Shown here: positions 26,159 to 32,925 of the stretch, piece by piece | How the letters are laid out: each line of letters opens with the position of its first letter | Position numbering within the stretch: the first letter of the stretch is position 1 | DNA from: Candidatus Fibrimonadaceae bacterium | Lineage (GTDB): Bacteria; Fibrobacterota; Fibrobacteria; Fibrobacterales; Fibrobacteraceae | Reading direction: 5' to 3' | Length of the DNA: 41,928 nucleotides | Assembly (NCBI GenBank): GCA_031281345.1 | Contig: JAITFN010000037.1 | Span: 1-41,928 of the forward strand | Made by a program: the position numbers and the translations under genes | The notes under the pieces: model-generated | What the model saw: only the letters and a program-made list of their open reading frames with translations | Told to the model about the DNA's origin: nothing | The model's database searches: none

Positions 26159-26745
26159 TAGAGAGACTTCGCGGGTTGCTTGTACATAAGGCTCCTTTGT
26201 TTGCAGTTGTTGAATGTGGTGGAGTTGGATATGGCGTTAATGTGAGCGCTCGCACGGGCGAAATGCTGCCTAGTGAAGGTTCGGAAATAGCGTTTTTAAC
26301 TCACCTTGTTGTACGTGAAGATTCTCTTACCATTTACGGATTTTTGGAAAACCGAGAAAAAGAATTGTTTTTGAACATGATAGAGGTCAATGGCATTGGG
26401 CCAAAAATGGCACAGAGAATTTTGAGCTCCATTTCGCCAGGAGATTTACTCTCTTTGATTGTAATGAATGATAGCGCAGGTCTTTCCAAAATAAAGGGTA
26501 TTGGCAAAAAAACTTCTGAAATGCTTGTGCTTGCCCTGAAAGATAAAGCACTTTCAATTTCTGCAACTGCCGGAGAACGTTCGTCTGTGAGTTTGCCTTT
26601 TGCAGAGCAAGAAGCCGTGCTTGCCTTGCACACCCTTGGGGTAAAAGATCCCGGAGCAAAAAAAGCGGTGGAGAAAGCCTCCGAAATTTTAGGAAGAGGA
26701 ACAGACGCAAGCAAGTTAATTGCCGAGGCTTTGAAACATATTTAA
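26155..26745 (+). CDS. ruvA: Holliday junction helicase subunit RuvA
   Basis: Tetrameric protein that binds four-way DNA junctions and loads RuvB. The protein has 196 residues. MIERLRGLLVHK is the family N-terminus (OB domain), with tandem helix-hairpin-helix motifs at FLNMIEVNGIGPKMAQRIL and LSKIKGIGKKTSEMLVLALKDK, a flexible linker, and a C-terminal RuvB-binding domain (AVLALHTLGVKDPGAKKAVEKA). An in-frame ATG at 26143 exists, but the ATG at 26155 gives the usual start and an ATGA overlap with cysS. ruvB and ruvC are not in the window. The stop codon touches a long palindrome. Confidence 0.95.
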   Translation: MIERLRGLLVHKAPLFAVVECGGVGYGVNVSARTGEMLPSEGSEIAFLTHLVVREDSLTIYGFLENREKELFLNMIEVNGIGPKMAQRILSSISPGDLLSLIVMNDSAGLSKIKGIGKKTSEMLVLALKDKALSISATAGERSSVSLPFAEQEAVLALHTLGVKDPGAKKAVEKASEILGRGTDASKLIAEALKHI

Positions 26746-26785
26746 CGCCAGTAGGGGCGCGATTAATCGCGCCCCTACTTGGCGT
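26745..26785. repeat. Long perfect palindrome between convergent genes (terminator or REP-like element)
   Basis: GTAGGGGCGCGATT at 26751-26764 is followed directly by its reverse complement at 26765-26778. Outer arms ACGCCA (26745-26750) and TGGCGT (26780-26785) extend the stem to 20 bp with one bulged T. It overlaps the last base of the ruvA stop and supplies the stop codon (26775-26777) and final codons of the minus-strand sensor kinase. Its GC-rich core contrasts with the neighbouring sequence. It could terminate both transcripts, though no T-tract follows. Confidence 0.75.
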
Positions 26786-29060
26786 ATAACCTTTGTAAAA
26801 CGCTTATAGCATCGTTGCTTCTCACGGGTGCTATAAGACATTCAAATTTTGGATTATTCAATTTTATATTCGCCATTTTATCGTTTTTATAATGGAATAT
26901 CAATATAACTTTTGGATACATTTCAGAGATTTTTTTAATTTGAATATCTGAAAGTCCATCTGCTTCGGCTATTAGCAAATCTCGGTTGCTAAGGCCAAAA
27001 ATGGTATTCATATCTGTGGTTTCTTCTGATGTTCCTTCAACAGCTTCTACGCATTCTTTGATAAACGAAAGTACTATTTTCTCTTGGTTGTAAATTACAA
27101 CTTTTTGATTTTTTTCGTTTAGGAATTTTTTATAGAATTCGTTTTCTTTTGCTTTGGTGGATAAATGAAAATAAAACCGGCTGCCGTTTCTATCGCTTTG
27201 AACTTCTAAATTGGAATTCATCGCGTGCAAAATGTTCTGCGATATTGTGAGACCAAGTCCGGAACCTCCGTATTTTCTGGTATGTCCGGAATCAATTTGT
27301 TCAAATGGTTCAAATATTTTCTTGATTTTTTCTTTTGGAATTCCAATGCCCGTATCAATTATTTCAAAGAGTACTTTACTTTCATCTTCTTTTGTCTCAG
27401 GGTTAATTAATAATTTTACCGAACCTTTAGTTGTGAATTTTAGTGCATTGCTAACCAAGTTCACCAAAACCTGTTTTAATCTTACTGGGTCTGTTTTTAT
27501 GAATTTTGGCATATAAATAGATGGCAAAACATAAAATTTAATTTGTTTGTAAATCAAGTAATGGCTGCAAACGCTTATCAAATCATCGCATAACGAGAAT
27601 ATATCAACCCATTCATCTTCTATTTTAAGATTTCCAGCTTCAATTTTTGAAAAGTCAAGTATGTTGTTGAATGTGTCGCGCAAATGGTAAGAGGATATTT
27701 CTATGTTGTTGCACCATTCCCTTTGCTCATCGGTTAAATTTGTGCTTTTATGCAAAAGCAATTCTGAAAATCCGAGCATTGAATTAAGAGGGTTTCTTAT
27801 TTCGTGGCTCATATTTGCCAAGAACAAACTCTTTGCCTTGCTTGCCCTTTCAACAGCATCTTTTTCTTGTAACAGTTTTCTGTTTGAATATTTGAAATAT
27901 GAATAAAAAGAAAATCCGAGTAGCAATATAATCACAAGTTCTGCAATAATGGCGTTTTTCATATTATACATATACTGCTGATACGTGCTGATTATCCAAG
28001 ATTCTTCTTTGTTAAGCCTGATAGTTTCTGGAGGGAGTTTATTATTATATAGTTTCAATTTTCTGCTTGCGGCTGCGTTGTCGTCAACCATAGGCATGTT
28101 TGAGCTTCTTCTAAATCCAGAATTGTAAGTATCGTTGCCTACCAGAATTGCCTCTGCAATTAATCCTATATTTTTTCCCGTTAAAGATGCAAGAATTATA
28201 TTTCCGCCAATAACGCCGTTTTGTATTCCAACATCCCAAAACGAATATACGGGAGCCGTGCTGTTGCTGTCCACATATTTGGTCATATCTTGCCATAATT
28301 TTTGCGGATTTTTAATTGAACCATTTAGCTCTACACCTACCAGTACAACAGCGTCTTGACTTGGGTTCAAATGACTAAGGGAATCTGCGAGACTTTCCAG
28401 TGGCGGTTTTCTCCATTCTTCCAAATTTATGTTTTTTTGTACAAATGCGGCGGAGTTTAATTGCTCGCTAACATCGTTGCTAGCTTCTGTGTTATCGGTT
28501 ATGAATATAATTCTTTTAACATTGCTTTGTATGCGTTGTATAAAATCTATTTGAGCAGGCAAATCGTAAAATTCATAAATGCCAGACCATAAGGATTTTT
28601 TTGTTGCGACAGAGTCTATTTGCTCTAGTGATACATCTGTGAGTTCAGAATCTTGGGCTTCAATAGATTCTGTTGCCGCTGGGTCTGATACGGATTCGGC
28701 TTGTTGCTTGCTTATTCCGCAAGCTACTATAGGGATATTTTCCCACAATATGTTTTCGTGATTTTTCACATAATTAAATGCGGTTTCGTCCACCGTTATA
28801 ATCACGTCAAATTTCATATTTACATCTATATATTTTTGTAGCATAGATTTAATTAGTTCTTCACGTATATCCATATCTTCTATGTGAATATTCATATTGC
28901 TTTTTCTTAAAACATCTTGTATAGCTCTAGTTATGTCGTTTGTTTTTACAAATCCTTGGTTATAGGAATTAAGCAAAAGTACATTTTGATACGCAAAAAC
29001 CGATGCCACCCAAACAAGGGCAAAAAACGCAGATTTTTTTAATATGCTACAAATGGGCAT
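26775..29060 (-). CDS. Sensor histidine kinase with periplasmic substrate-binding-like sensor and pseudo-receiver
   Basis: Membrane kinase of 761 residues. Signal peptide about 1-23 (ending VFA); a periplasmic sensor (about 25-345) that starts VLLLNSYNQGFVKTNDITRAI and resembles the ABC-type substrate-binding sensors of histidine kinases; a membrane segment (about 370-388); HisKA with H419 in NMSHEIRNPLN; and HATPase with N538, DTGIGI (569-574) and GGSGLGL (598-604). The kinase core is intact. The last 110 residues look like a receiver fold without a phosphorylatable aspartate. The frame is open to 29213, but the ATG at 29060 gives the signal peptide and lies 6 nt after a TATATT box. The C-terminus runs into a palindrome. 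It is divergent from apt; the stimulus is unknown. Confidence 0.88.
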   Translation of the reverse strand: MPICSILKKSAFFALVWVASVFAYQNVLLLNSYNQGFVKTNDITRAIQDVLRKSNMNIHIEDMDIREELIKSMLQKYIDVNMKFDVIITVDETAFNYVKNHENILWENIPIVACGISKQQAESVSDPAATESIEAQDSELTDVSLEQIDSVATKKSLWSGIYEFYDLPAQIDFIQRIQSNVKRIIFITDNTEASNDVSEQLNSAAFVQKNINLEEWRKPPLESLADSLSHLNPSQDAVVLVGVELNGSIKNPQKLWQDMTKYVDSNSTAPVYSFWDVGIQNGVIGGNIILASLTGKNIGLIAEAILVGNDTYNSGFRRSSNMPMVDDNAAASRKLKLYNNKLPPETIRLNKEESWIISTYQQYMYNMKNAIIAELVIILLLGFSFYSYFKYSNRKLLQEKDAVERASKAKSLFLANMSHEIRNPLNSMLGFSELLLHKSTNLTDEQREWCNNIEISSYHLRDTFNNILDFSKIEAGNLKIEDEWVDIFSLCDDLISVCSHYLIYKQIKFYVLPSIYMPKFIKTDPVRLKQVLVNLVSNALKFTTKGSVKLLINPETKEDESKVLFEIIDTGIGIPKEKIKKIFEPFEQIDSGHTRKYGGSGLGLTISQNILHAMNSNLEVQSDRNGSRFYFHLSTKAKENEFYKKFLNEKNQKVVIYNQEKIVLSFIKECVEAVEGTSEETTDMNTIFGLSNRDLLIAEADGLSDIQIKKISEMYPKVILIFHYKNDKMANIKLNNPKFECLIAPVRSNDAISVLQRLYAK

Positions 29061-29066
29061 AATGAT

Positions 29067-29092
29067 AATATAGAAAACATTTTTACTATATT
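29067..29092. promoter_or_regulatory. Back-to-back promoters for the sensor kinase and apt
   Basis: A minus-strand TTCTATATT (core 29067-29072) lies 6 nt before the kinase ATG, and a plus-strand TTACTATATT (core 29087-29092) lies 7 nt before the apt ATG. Only 14 bp separate the two cores, so each -35 region falls on the other gene's -10 or start. Both transcripts would be leaderless, and simultaneous firing looks sterically hard. Confidence 0.55.
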
Positions 29093-29099
29093 TCCAGAT

Positions 29100-29615
29100 A
29101 TGGACATTAAATCTTTTATTCGTGATATTCCAGATTTTCCGCAGACTATGGTAATTTTCAGAGATATTACTCCGCTTATGTCTAATGGAGAAGCTCTCAG
29201 GTATGTCGTTCAAAAAATGGCAGAACCGTTTAAAGGTGCTGATATTCAGAGCGTTGCCGCTATAGAGTCAAGGGGATTCTTTTTTGGACCTTGCATAGCT
29301 CTTGAGCTTGGTTGCGGATTTACGCCCATTCGCAAAAAAGGCAAGCTACCGTGGCAAACTGATTCTGAAGAATATTCATTGGAATATGGCACGGCAACCA
29401 TAGAAATACACAAAGATGCTCTTAGCAAGGGTGATAAGGTTTTGCTGCTAGACGATGTTCTAGCGACAGGAGGCACCATTTCTGCTGCCTCACGCTTAGT
29501 GGAAAAGCAGGGAGCTTTGGTAAGTGGAATGGTGTTTTTGATAGAACTCGATTTTTTGCAAGGTCGCAAAAACATAAAAGTAAACTGCCCCATACATTCA
29601 ATAGTGCATTATTAG
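29100..29615 (+). CDS. apt: Adenine phosphoribosyltransferase
   Basis: Purine salvage enzyme making AMP from adenine and PRPP. The protein has 171 residues, normal length. Features: IRDIPDFPQTMVIFRDITPLM, the family start; AAIESRGFFFGPCIALELG; FTPIRKKGKLPW; the flexible-loop region around SEEYSLEYGTATIEIH; and the PRPP-binding motif VLLLDDVLATGGT. It begins 7 nt after a TATATT box. Its stop overlaps an inverted repeat just before the NfeD-type gene. Confidence 0.95.
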   Translation: MDIKSFIRDIPDFPQTMVIFRDITPLMSNGEALRYVVQKMAEPFKGADIQSVAAIESRGFFFGPCIALELGCGFTPIRKKGKLPWQTDSEEYSLEYGTATIEIHKDALSKGDKVLLLDDVLATGGTISAASRLVEKQGALVSGMVFLIELDFLQGRKNIKVNCPIHSIVHY

Positions 29616-29629
29616 AAATTTTCTAATTT
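29611..29629 (+). promoter_or_regulatory. Inverted repeat and -10-like box before the NfeD-type gene
   Basis: ATTAGAAA (29611-29618) pairs with TTTCTAAT (29620-29627) around one central base, overlapping the apt stop codon. The right arm also forms TTCTAATTT, whose TAATTT core (29624-29629) ends 6 nt before the ATG at 29636. That is the leaderless geometry seen elsewhere. An operator or a weak terminator is possible. Confidence 0.45.
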
Positions 29630-29635
29630 TGCAGT

Positions 29636-31081
29636 ATGTTTCGTTTTTTAATTTTCATATTAATCAGCACCATATTTGCCTTTGCAGGTACAGAAACCGA
29701 AGGCAAAACCGCTGCTTGGATTACCCTTGAAGGCGATGTTGACCCAGGTATGAACGACTATGTGCGCCGTGCCATAGCAGAAGCGGCCAAGAGAAATCCA
29801 GATTTAATAGTTTTTGAAGTGAACACCTTTGGCGGTCGCTTAGATGCCGCCTTTGATATTGTGGATACAATAACAGCCCTGAAAATTCCAACCATTGCTC
29901 TGGTGCAAAAAAAAGCCATAAGTGCAGGAGCTTTAATTGCACTTTCCAGCGACAAACTCTATATGCTCCCGGGCACAACCATTGGCGATTGTGCCCCCAT
30001 AGTTCAAAGCTCCGATGGCCAGCCTCAAATTGTTGGCGAAAAAATACAATCTCCACTAAGAGCAAAATTCCGCAATTTAGCAGAGAGAAACGGGCACCCG
30101 CGTCTGCTCTCAGAAGCCTTTGTTAGCCCAGACCTCGGCGTTATGGAACTCTCAAACAAAGACACCACCATTTATGTAAACATTGCTGAATATAGCGATA
30201 TGCCCGAAGATGAGCAAAAAAAATGGACAAGCAAAAAAACTCTGGTAAGGGCAGGCGAGCTTTTGACAATGACAGACAAAGAAGCTCAGCGTTTGAAGTT
30301 TTCAAAAGGAACACCAGAAAACATAGAGGCTTTTAAAAAAGAAGTTGGCATAACAAGAACCGAGATTATCGAAATATCTTGGGCAGAAAAACTCACGAGA
30401 TTCATAGGAACAATATCTGGGATTTTAATGATACTGGGTTTTGGCGCGCTTTATATGGAATTTAAAACACCAGGTTTTGGCATTTTCGGCGTAATAGGCA
30501 TTGTGCTTTTGGCAACCGTATTTTTGGGTCAATATGCGAGCAACCTGCACGACAAACTCCCATTAGTTCTGCTTTGCCTAGGCGTTGTATTTATGCTTTT
30601 GGAAATTTTTATTTTGCCAGGTCTTATGATTTGCGGTGCGCTTGGCATAATATGTTTCGTGGCGGCTCTAGCTTTGTCTTTTGATGGTTCAAATCTACCA
30701 AATTTCGCACCTGAGTTAGGCTCTCTCTCAAATTGGCAATATGGCCTGATGTATATAATGCTATGCGCGGTGCTCGCATTGTCTTTGCCTATTGTCGCTT
30801 CAAAATATTTAATTCCAATGCTCCCAGATTCTTTAACTCCAATAAACAAAACCGATTTGTCCAAAGCGCATTCCCCCGTTGAGGAATTTGTTGAGGAAAT
30901 AAAAAAAGGCGATAAAGGCGTAGCCCTAACGGATTTGCGCCCTTGCGGTCACGCGAAGTTCGGTGACAAGATGTTTGATGCTCAATCTAGAAGTGATTTT
31001 ATAGTAGCTGGTTCTGCGGTTAAGGTTGATTTTGTAGAAGCTGGGAAGGTGTGGGTTGTCTTGCAGGAAGCAAACACCTGA
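29636..31081 (+). CDS. NfeD-family membrane-bound serine protease (NfeD1b type)
   Basis: Membrane protein of 481 residues. Signal peptide about 1-17 (FAFAG); a ClpP-like protease domain (about 25-240) with VNTFGGRLDAAFDIVD and KKAISAGALIALSSDKLYM, where the Ser of SAG is the expected nucleophile; several membrane helices (about 255-405); and a C-terminal OB-fold NfeD domain (about 420-480, with GVALTDLRPCGHAKFGDKMFDA). Family members are linked to stomatin-type partners and membrane quality control. No stomatin gene adjoins here. The start follows a TAATTT box by 6 nt. Confidence 0.9.
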   Translation: MFRFLIFILISTIFAFAGTETEGKTAAWITLEGDVDPGMNDYVRRAIAEAAKRNPDLIVFEVNTFGGRLDAAFDIVDTITALKIPTIALVQKKAISAGALIALSSDKLYMLPGTTIGDCAPIVQSSDGQPQIVGEKIQSPLRAKFRNLAERNGHPRLLSEAFVSPDLGVMELSNKDTTIYVNIAEYSDMPEDEQKKWTSKKTLVRAGELLTMTDKEAQRLKFSKGTPENIEAFKKEVGITRTEIIEISWAEKLTRFIGTISGILMILGFGALYMEFKTPGFGIFGVIGIVLLATVFLGQYASNLHDKLPLVLLCLGVVFMLLEIFILPGLMICGALGIICFVAALALSFDGSNLPNFAPELGSLSNWQYGLMYIMLCAVLALSLPIVASKYLIPMLPDSLTPINKTDLSKAHSPVEEFVEEIKKGDKGVALTDLRPCGHAKFGDKMFDAQSRSDFIVAGSAVKVDFVEAGKVWVVLQEANT

Positions 31082-31091
31082 TAACATTTTC

Positions 31092-31097
31092 TACATT
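31092..31097 (+). promoter_or_regulatory. -10 box of the second FISUMP gene
   Basis: TTTTCTACATT ends exactly 6 nt before the ATG at 31104, without a Shine-Dalgarno. This supports that start over the upstream open frame at 31056. Confidence 0.5.
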
Positions 31098-31103
31098 AAA
31101 ACA

Positions 31104-31709
31104 ATGAAAGATAACCTCACCAAAACCTTAACTCTGCTCACCTGTACACTCCTCTGTACCACCCTTTTTGCTCAGCAAAAAGACACCTTCACCGACCCTC
31201 GCGATAAAAAAATGTATAAGACAGTTAAAATTGGCGAACAAGTTTGGCTGGCGGAGAATTTGAATTATGCCATTGAGGGTAGCAAATGTTACAAAGATAG
31301 TACTGCCTATTGCAGTAAATACGGCAGGTTGTATAATTGGGAAACGGCTAAAACGGCCTGTTGCAAAGGCTGGCATTTGCCAAGCAAGGCTGAGTGGGAA
31401 GTATTGGTGGCAGCGGCTGGCGGTGAAAAAATAGCAGGTAAATATCTTAAAGCTACCAACGGTTGGAATGATCACGACGGAATATCGGGCAACGGCATAG
31501 ATACCTATAGATTTTCCTTTCTGCCGGGCGGTGCTGGCAGTTTTTTTAGTAACAATTTCACCCATTTAGGCATCTACGGCCTTTGGTGGAGTTCTTCCGA
31601 CAGCAGCAACTACGCCTACTCAAGGAGCATAAACCACCTCTATGATAACGTACACTGGCTCTATAGCGATAAGCGCCGCTTATACAGTGTTCGTTGCCTA
31701 AAAGACTAA
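31104..31709 (+). CDS. Secreted FISUMP-domain protein
   Basis: Exported protein of 201 residues; function unknown. Residues 1-23 are a signal peptide (basic start, hydrophobic run, LFA before QQK) without a lipobox. The rest is one FISUMP domain: DTFTDPRD, YKTVKIGEQVWLAENLNY, YGRLYNWETAKTAC, GWHLPSKAEWEVL, KATNGWN, FLPGGAG, LWWSSSDS and the terminal YSVRCLKD. Compared with the paralogue at 846-1661 it has no Ser-rich linker or lipid anchor and no C-terminal tail, so it is probably secreted or surface-associated by another route. Confidence 0.85.
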   Translation: MKDNLTKTLTLLTCTLLCTTLFAQQKDTFTDPRDKKMYKTVKIGEQVWLAENLNYAIEGSKCYKDSTAYCSKYGRLYNWETAKTACCKGWHLPSKAEWEVLVAAAGGEKIAGKYLKATNGWNDHDGISGNGIDTYRFSFLPGGAGSFFSNNFTHLGIYGLWWSSSDSSNYAYSRSINHLYDNVHWLYSDKRRLYSVRCLKD

Positions 31710-31720
31710 GTGTAAATTCC

Positions 31721-31726
31721 TAAATT
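31721..31726 (+). promoter_or_regulatory. -10-like box before tsaE
   Basis: CCTAAATT places its TAAATT core 6 nt before the GTG at 31733. The geometry matches the other leaderless starts, but the hexamer is weaker. Confidence 0.35.
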
Positions 31727-31732
31727 CTCAAC

Positions 31733-32140
31733 GTGCTAAAAGTTTTAACAGGCTCCGAACAAGAAACTGTGAAATTGGCTTTTTCATTTGCAAAAAGCCT
31801 AAAACCAGGCGATGTAATTGCTTTGGAAGGAGATTTAGGTGCTGGCAAAACGGCATTCTGCCGAGGAATTTGCGAAGGGCTTGGCTTTGCTGGAACAGTG
31901 AATTCTCCAAGTTATGCCATAGTCCACGAATACCCAAACAAACCGCCAATTTATCACTTGGATTTATACCGCTTAAAAAACGCAAGCGATTTGCAAGATA
32001 CCGGAATAGACGATTTTTCAAAAGGAATAACCTTAATAGAATGGCCAAGAAATTTTCCGCTAAACATAACGCATAGCGTTGAATTCAAAATAATCAGCGA
32101 GAACGAAAGAGAAATATGCTGCAAATCTATCTCTCTCTAG
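31733..32140 (+). CDS. tsaE: tRNA t6A37 threonylcarbamoyl biosynthesis ATPase TsaE
   Basis: Small P-loop ATPase needed with TsaB and TsaD for t6A modification of tRNA. The protein has 135 residues, typical length. Walker A is LEGDLGAGKTAFCRGI; then VNSPSYAIVHEY and the family signature HLDLYRLKNASDLQDTGIDDF, and ITLIEWP. The start is GTG, 6 nt after a TAAATT box. The last 25 bp overlap folK, so the two are co-translated. Confidence 0.93.
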   Translation: MLKVLTGSEQETVKLAFSFAKSLKPGDVIALEGDLGAGKTAFCRGICEGLGFAGTVNSPSYAIVHEYPNKPPIYHLDLYRLKNASDLQDTGIDDFSKGITLIEWPRNFPLNITHSVEFKIISENEREICCKSISL

Positions 32141-32601
32141 GCACAAACATAGAGCCTCGCGAAAAAAGGCTTGCAGAGGCTAGAGCTTTGTTAAAAGAGA
32201 GTGAGCCACTAAACTGGCAAGAGAGCCAAATTTATGAAACTCAGCCTTGGGGCAAAACAGAGCAGGCAAATTTTTTAAATCAAGTTATTGGATTCACTTC
32301 AAAAAGAACTCCTTATGAACTTTTAGAGCTTTGCAAAAATATTGAACAAAAACTTGGCAGGCAAAAACGGGAAAAATGGAAAGAGCGCGAAATAGACTTG
32401 GATTTGCTTTATTGTGGAAATGAAATTTTGCAAAGCGAAATTCTAACCATTCCGCATCCTTACATTTCTGAGAGAGAATTTGTTTTGCTCCCCTTATGCG
32501 ATATTGCGCCGGATTTTATAGATCCTTGCAGCAAACTAACTGTTAAAGAAATGCTCGCTCAAACAACCAAATCTATAGCTTCGCCGTACATTTTATCTTG
32601 A
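32116..32601 (+). CDS. folK: 2-amino-4-hydroxy-6-hydroxymethyldihydropteridine pyrophosphokinase
   Basis: Transfers pyrophosphate from ATP to the pterin in folate synthesis. The protein has 161 residues. Family motifs: YLSLGTNIEPREKRL near the N-terminus, ETQPWG, FLNQVIGF, the catalytic RQKREKWKEREIDLDLLY, and HPYISEREFVLLPLCDIAPDF. It overlaps tsaE by 25 bp. Its last 43 bp overlap, tail to tail, with the minus-strand flagellar-rod-like gene. Confidence 0.95.
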   Translation: MLQIYLSLGTNIEPREKRLAEARALLKESEPLNWQESQIYETQPWGKTEQANFLNQVIGFTSKRTPYELLELCKNIEQKLGRQKREKWKEREIDLDLLYCGNEILQSEILTIPHPYISEREFVLLPLCDIAPDFIDPCSKLTVKEMLAQTTKSIASPYILS

Positions 32602-32864
32602 GTTTTGATAACTGCGGCATTGGCGGAAAAATCTTTTTCGCTCTTTATTTGCTCCACAGCCTCTTCTGCAAGGTCTGTTGCAGAAAAATCTGGTGTTGCA
32701 GAGTTTATTTTTTGAATTGCCGAAATCTCTGTCCCGGGATTTTGCGAAGTCTGAATAGGGCGGCTTTGCGAAAAACCGGGCGTATTTACATTAGCAACAT
32801 CGTGCGCGCTCAGATCCATTCTAAGCGAGCTTGCCGAAAGCGCGGAAACAGAAGGTATATCCAT
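32559..32864 (-). CDS. Short flagellar basal-body rod-like protein
   Basis: A 101-residue protein. Residues 1-30 match the N-terminal rod motif of FlgB/FlgC/FlgG-type proteins (SALSASSLRMDLSAHDVANVNTPGFSQ). The C-terminal 40 residues match their C-terminal helix (DLAEEAVEQIKSEKDFSANAAVIKTQD). It is shorter than FlgC (about 135-150) because the middle is nearly absent. Such short stand-alone forms occur in several phyla; their function is unclear. Fibrobacter species are not known to have flagella, and no other flagellar gene is near. The start at 32864 lies 6 nt after a TATATT box; the frame extends upstream to 33089 but overlaps the divergent gene. Confidence 0.8.
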   Translation of the reverse strand: MDIPSVSALSASSLRMDLSAHDVANVNTPGFSQSRPIQTSQNPGTEISAIQKINSATPDFSATDLAEEAVEQIKSEKDFSANAAVIKTQDKMYGEAIDLVV

Positions 32865-32870
32865 AATAAT

Positions 32871-32897
32871 AATATAGAAAAAATCATTTACTATATT
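32871..32897. promoter_or_regulatory. Back-to-back promoters for the rod-like and biotin-carboxylase-like genes
   Basis: Minus-strand TTCTATATT (core 32871-32876) lies 6 nt before the rod-like ATG; plus-strand TTTACTATATT (core 32892-32897) lies 28 nt before the ATG at 32926, which has an AGAGGA ribosome site. The 15-bp spacing and bases closely copy the divergent promoter pair at 29067-29092. Confidence 0.55.
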
Positions 32898-32925
32898 AAA
32901 ACTCTTATCCAAATTCAGAGGATTT

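Noticed and set aside
29061..29213. 51-codon upstream extension of the sensor kinase
   Set aside because: It would run through the apt start and the divergent promoters, and the signal peptide begins at 29060.
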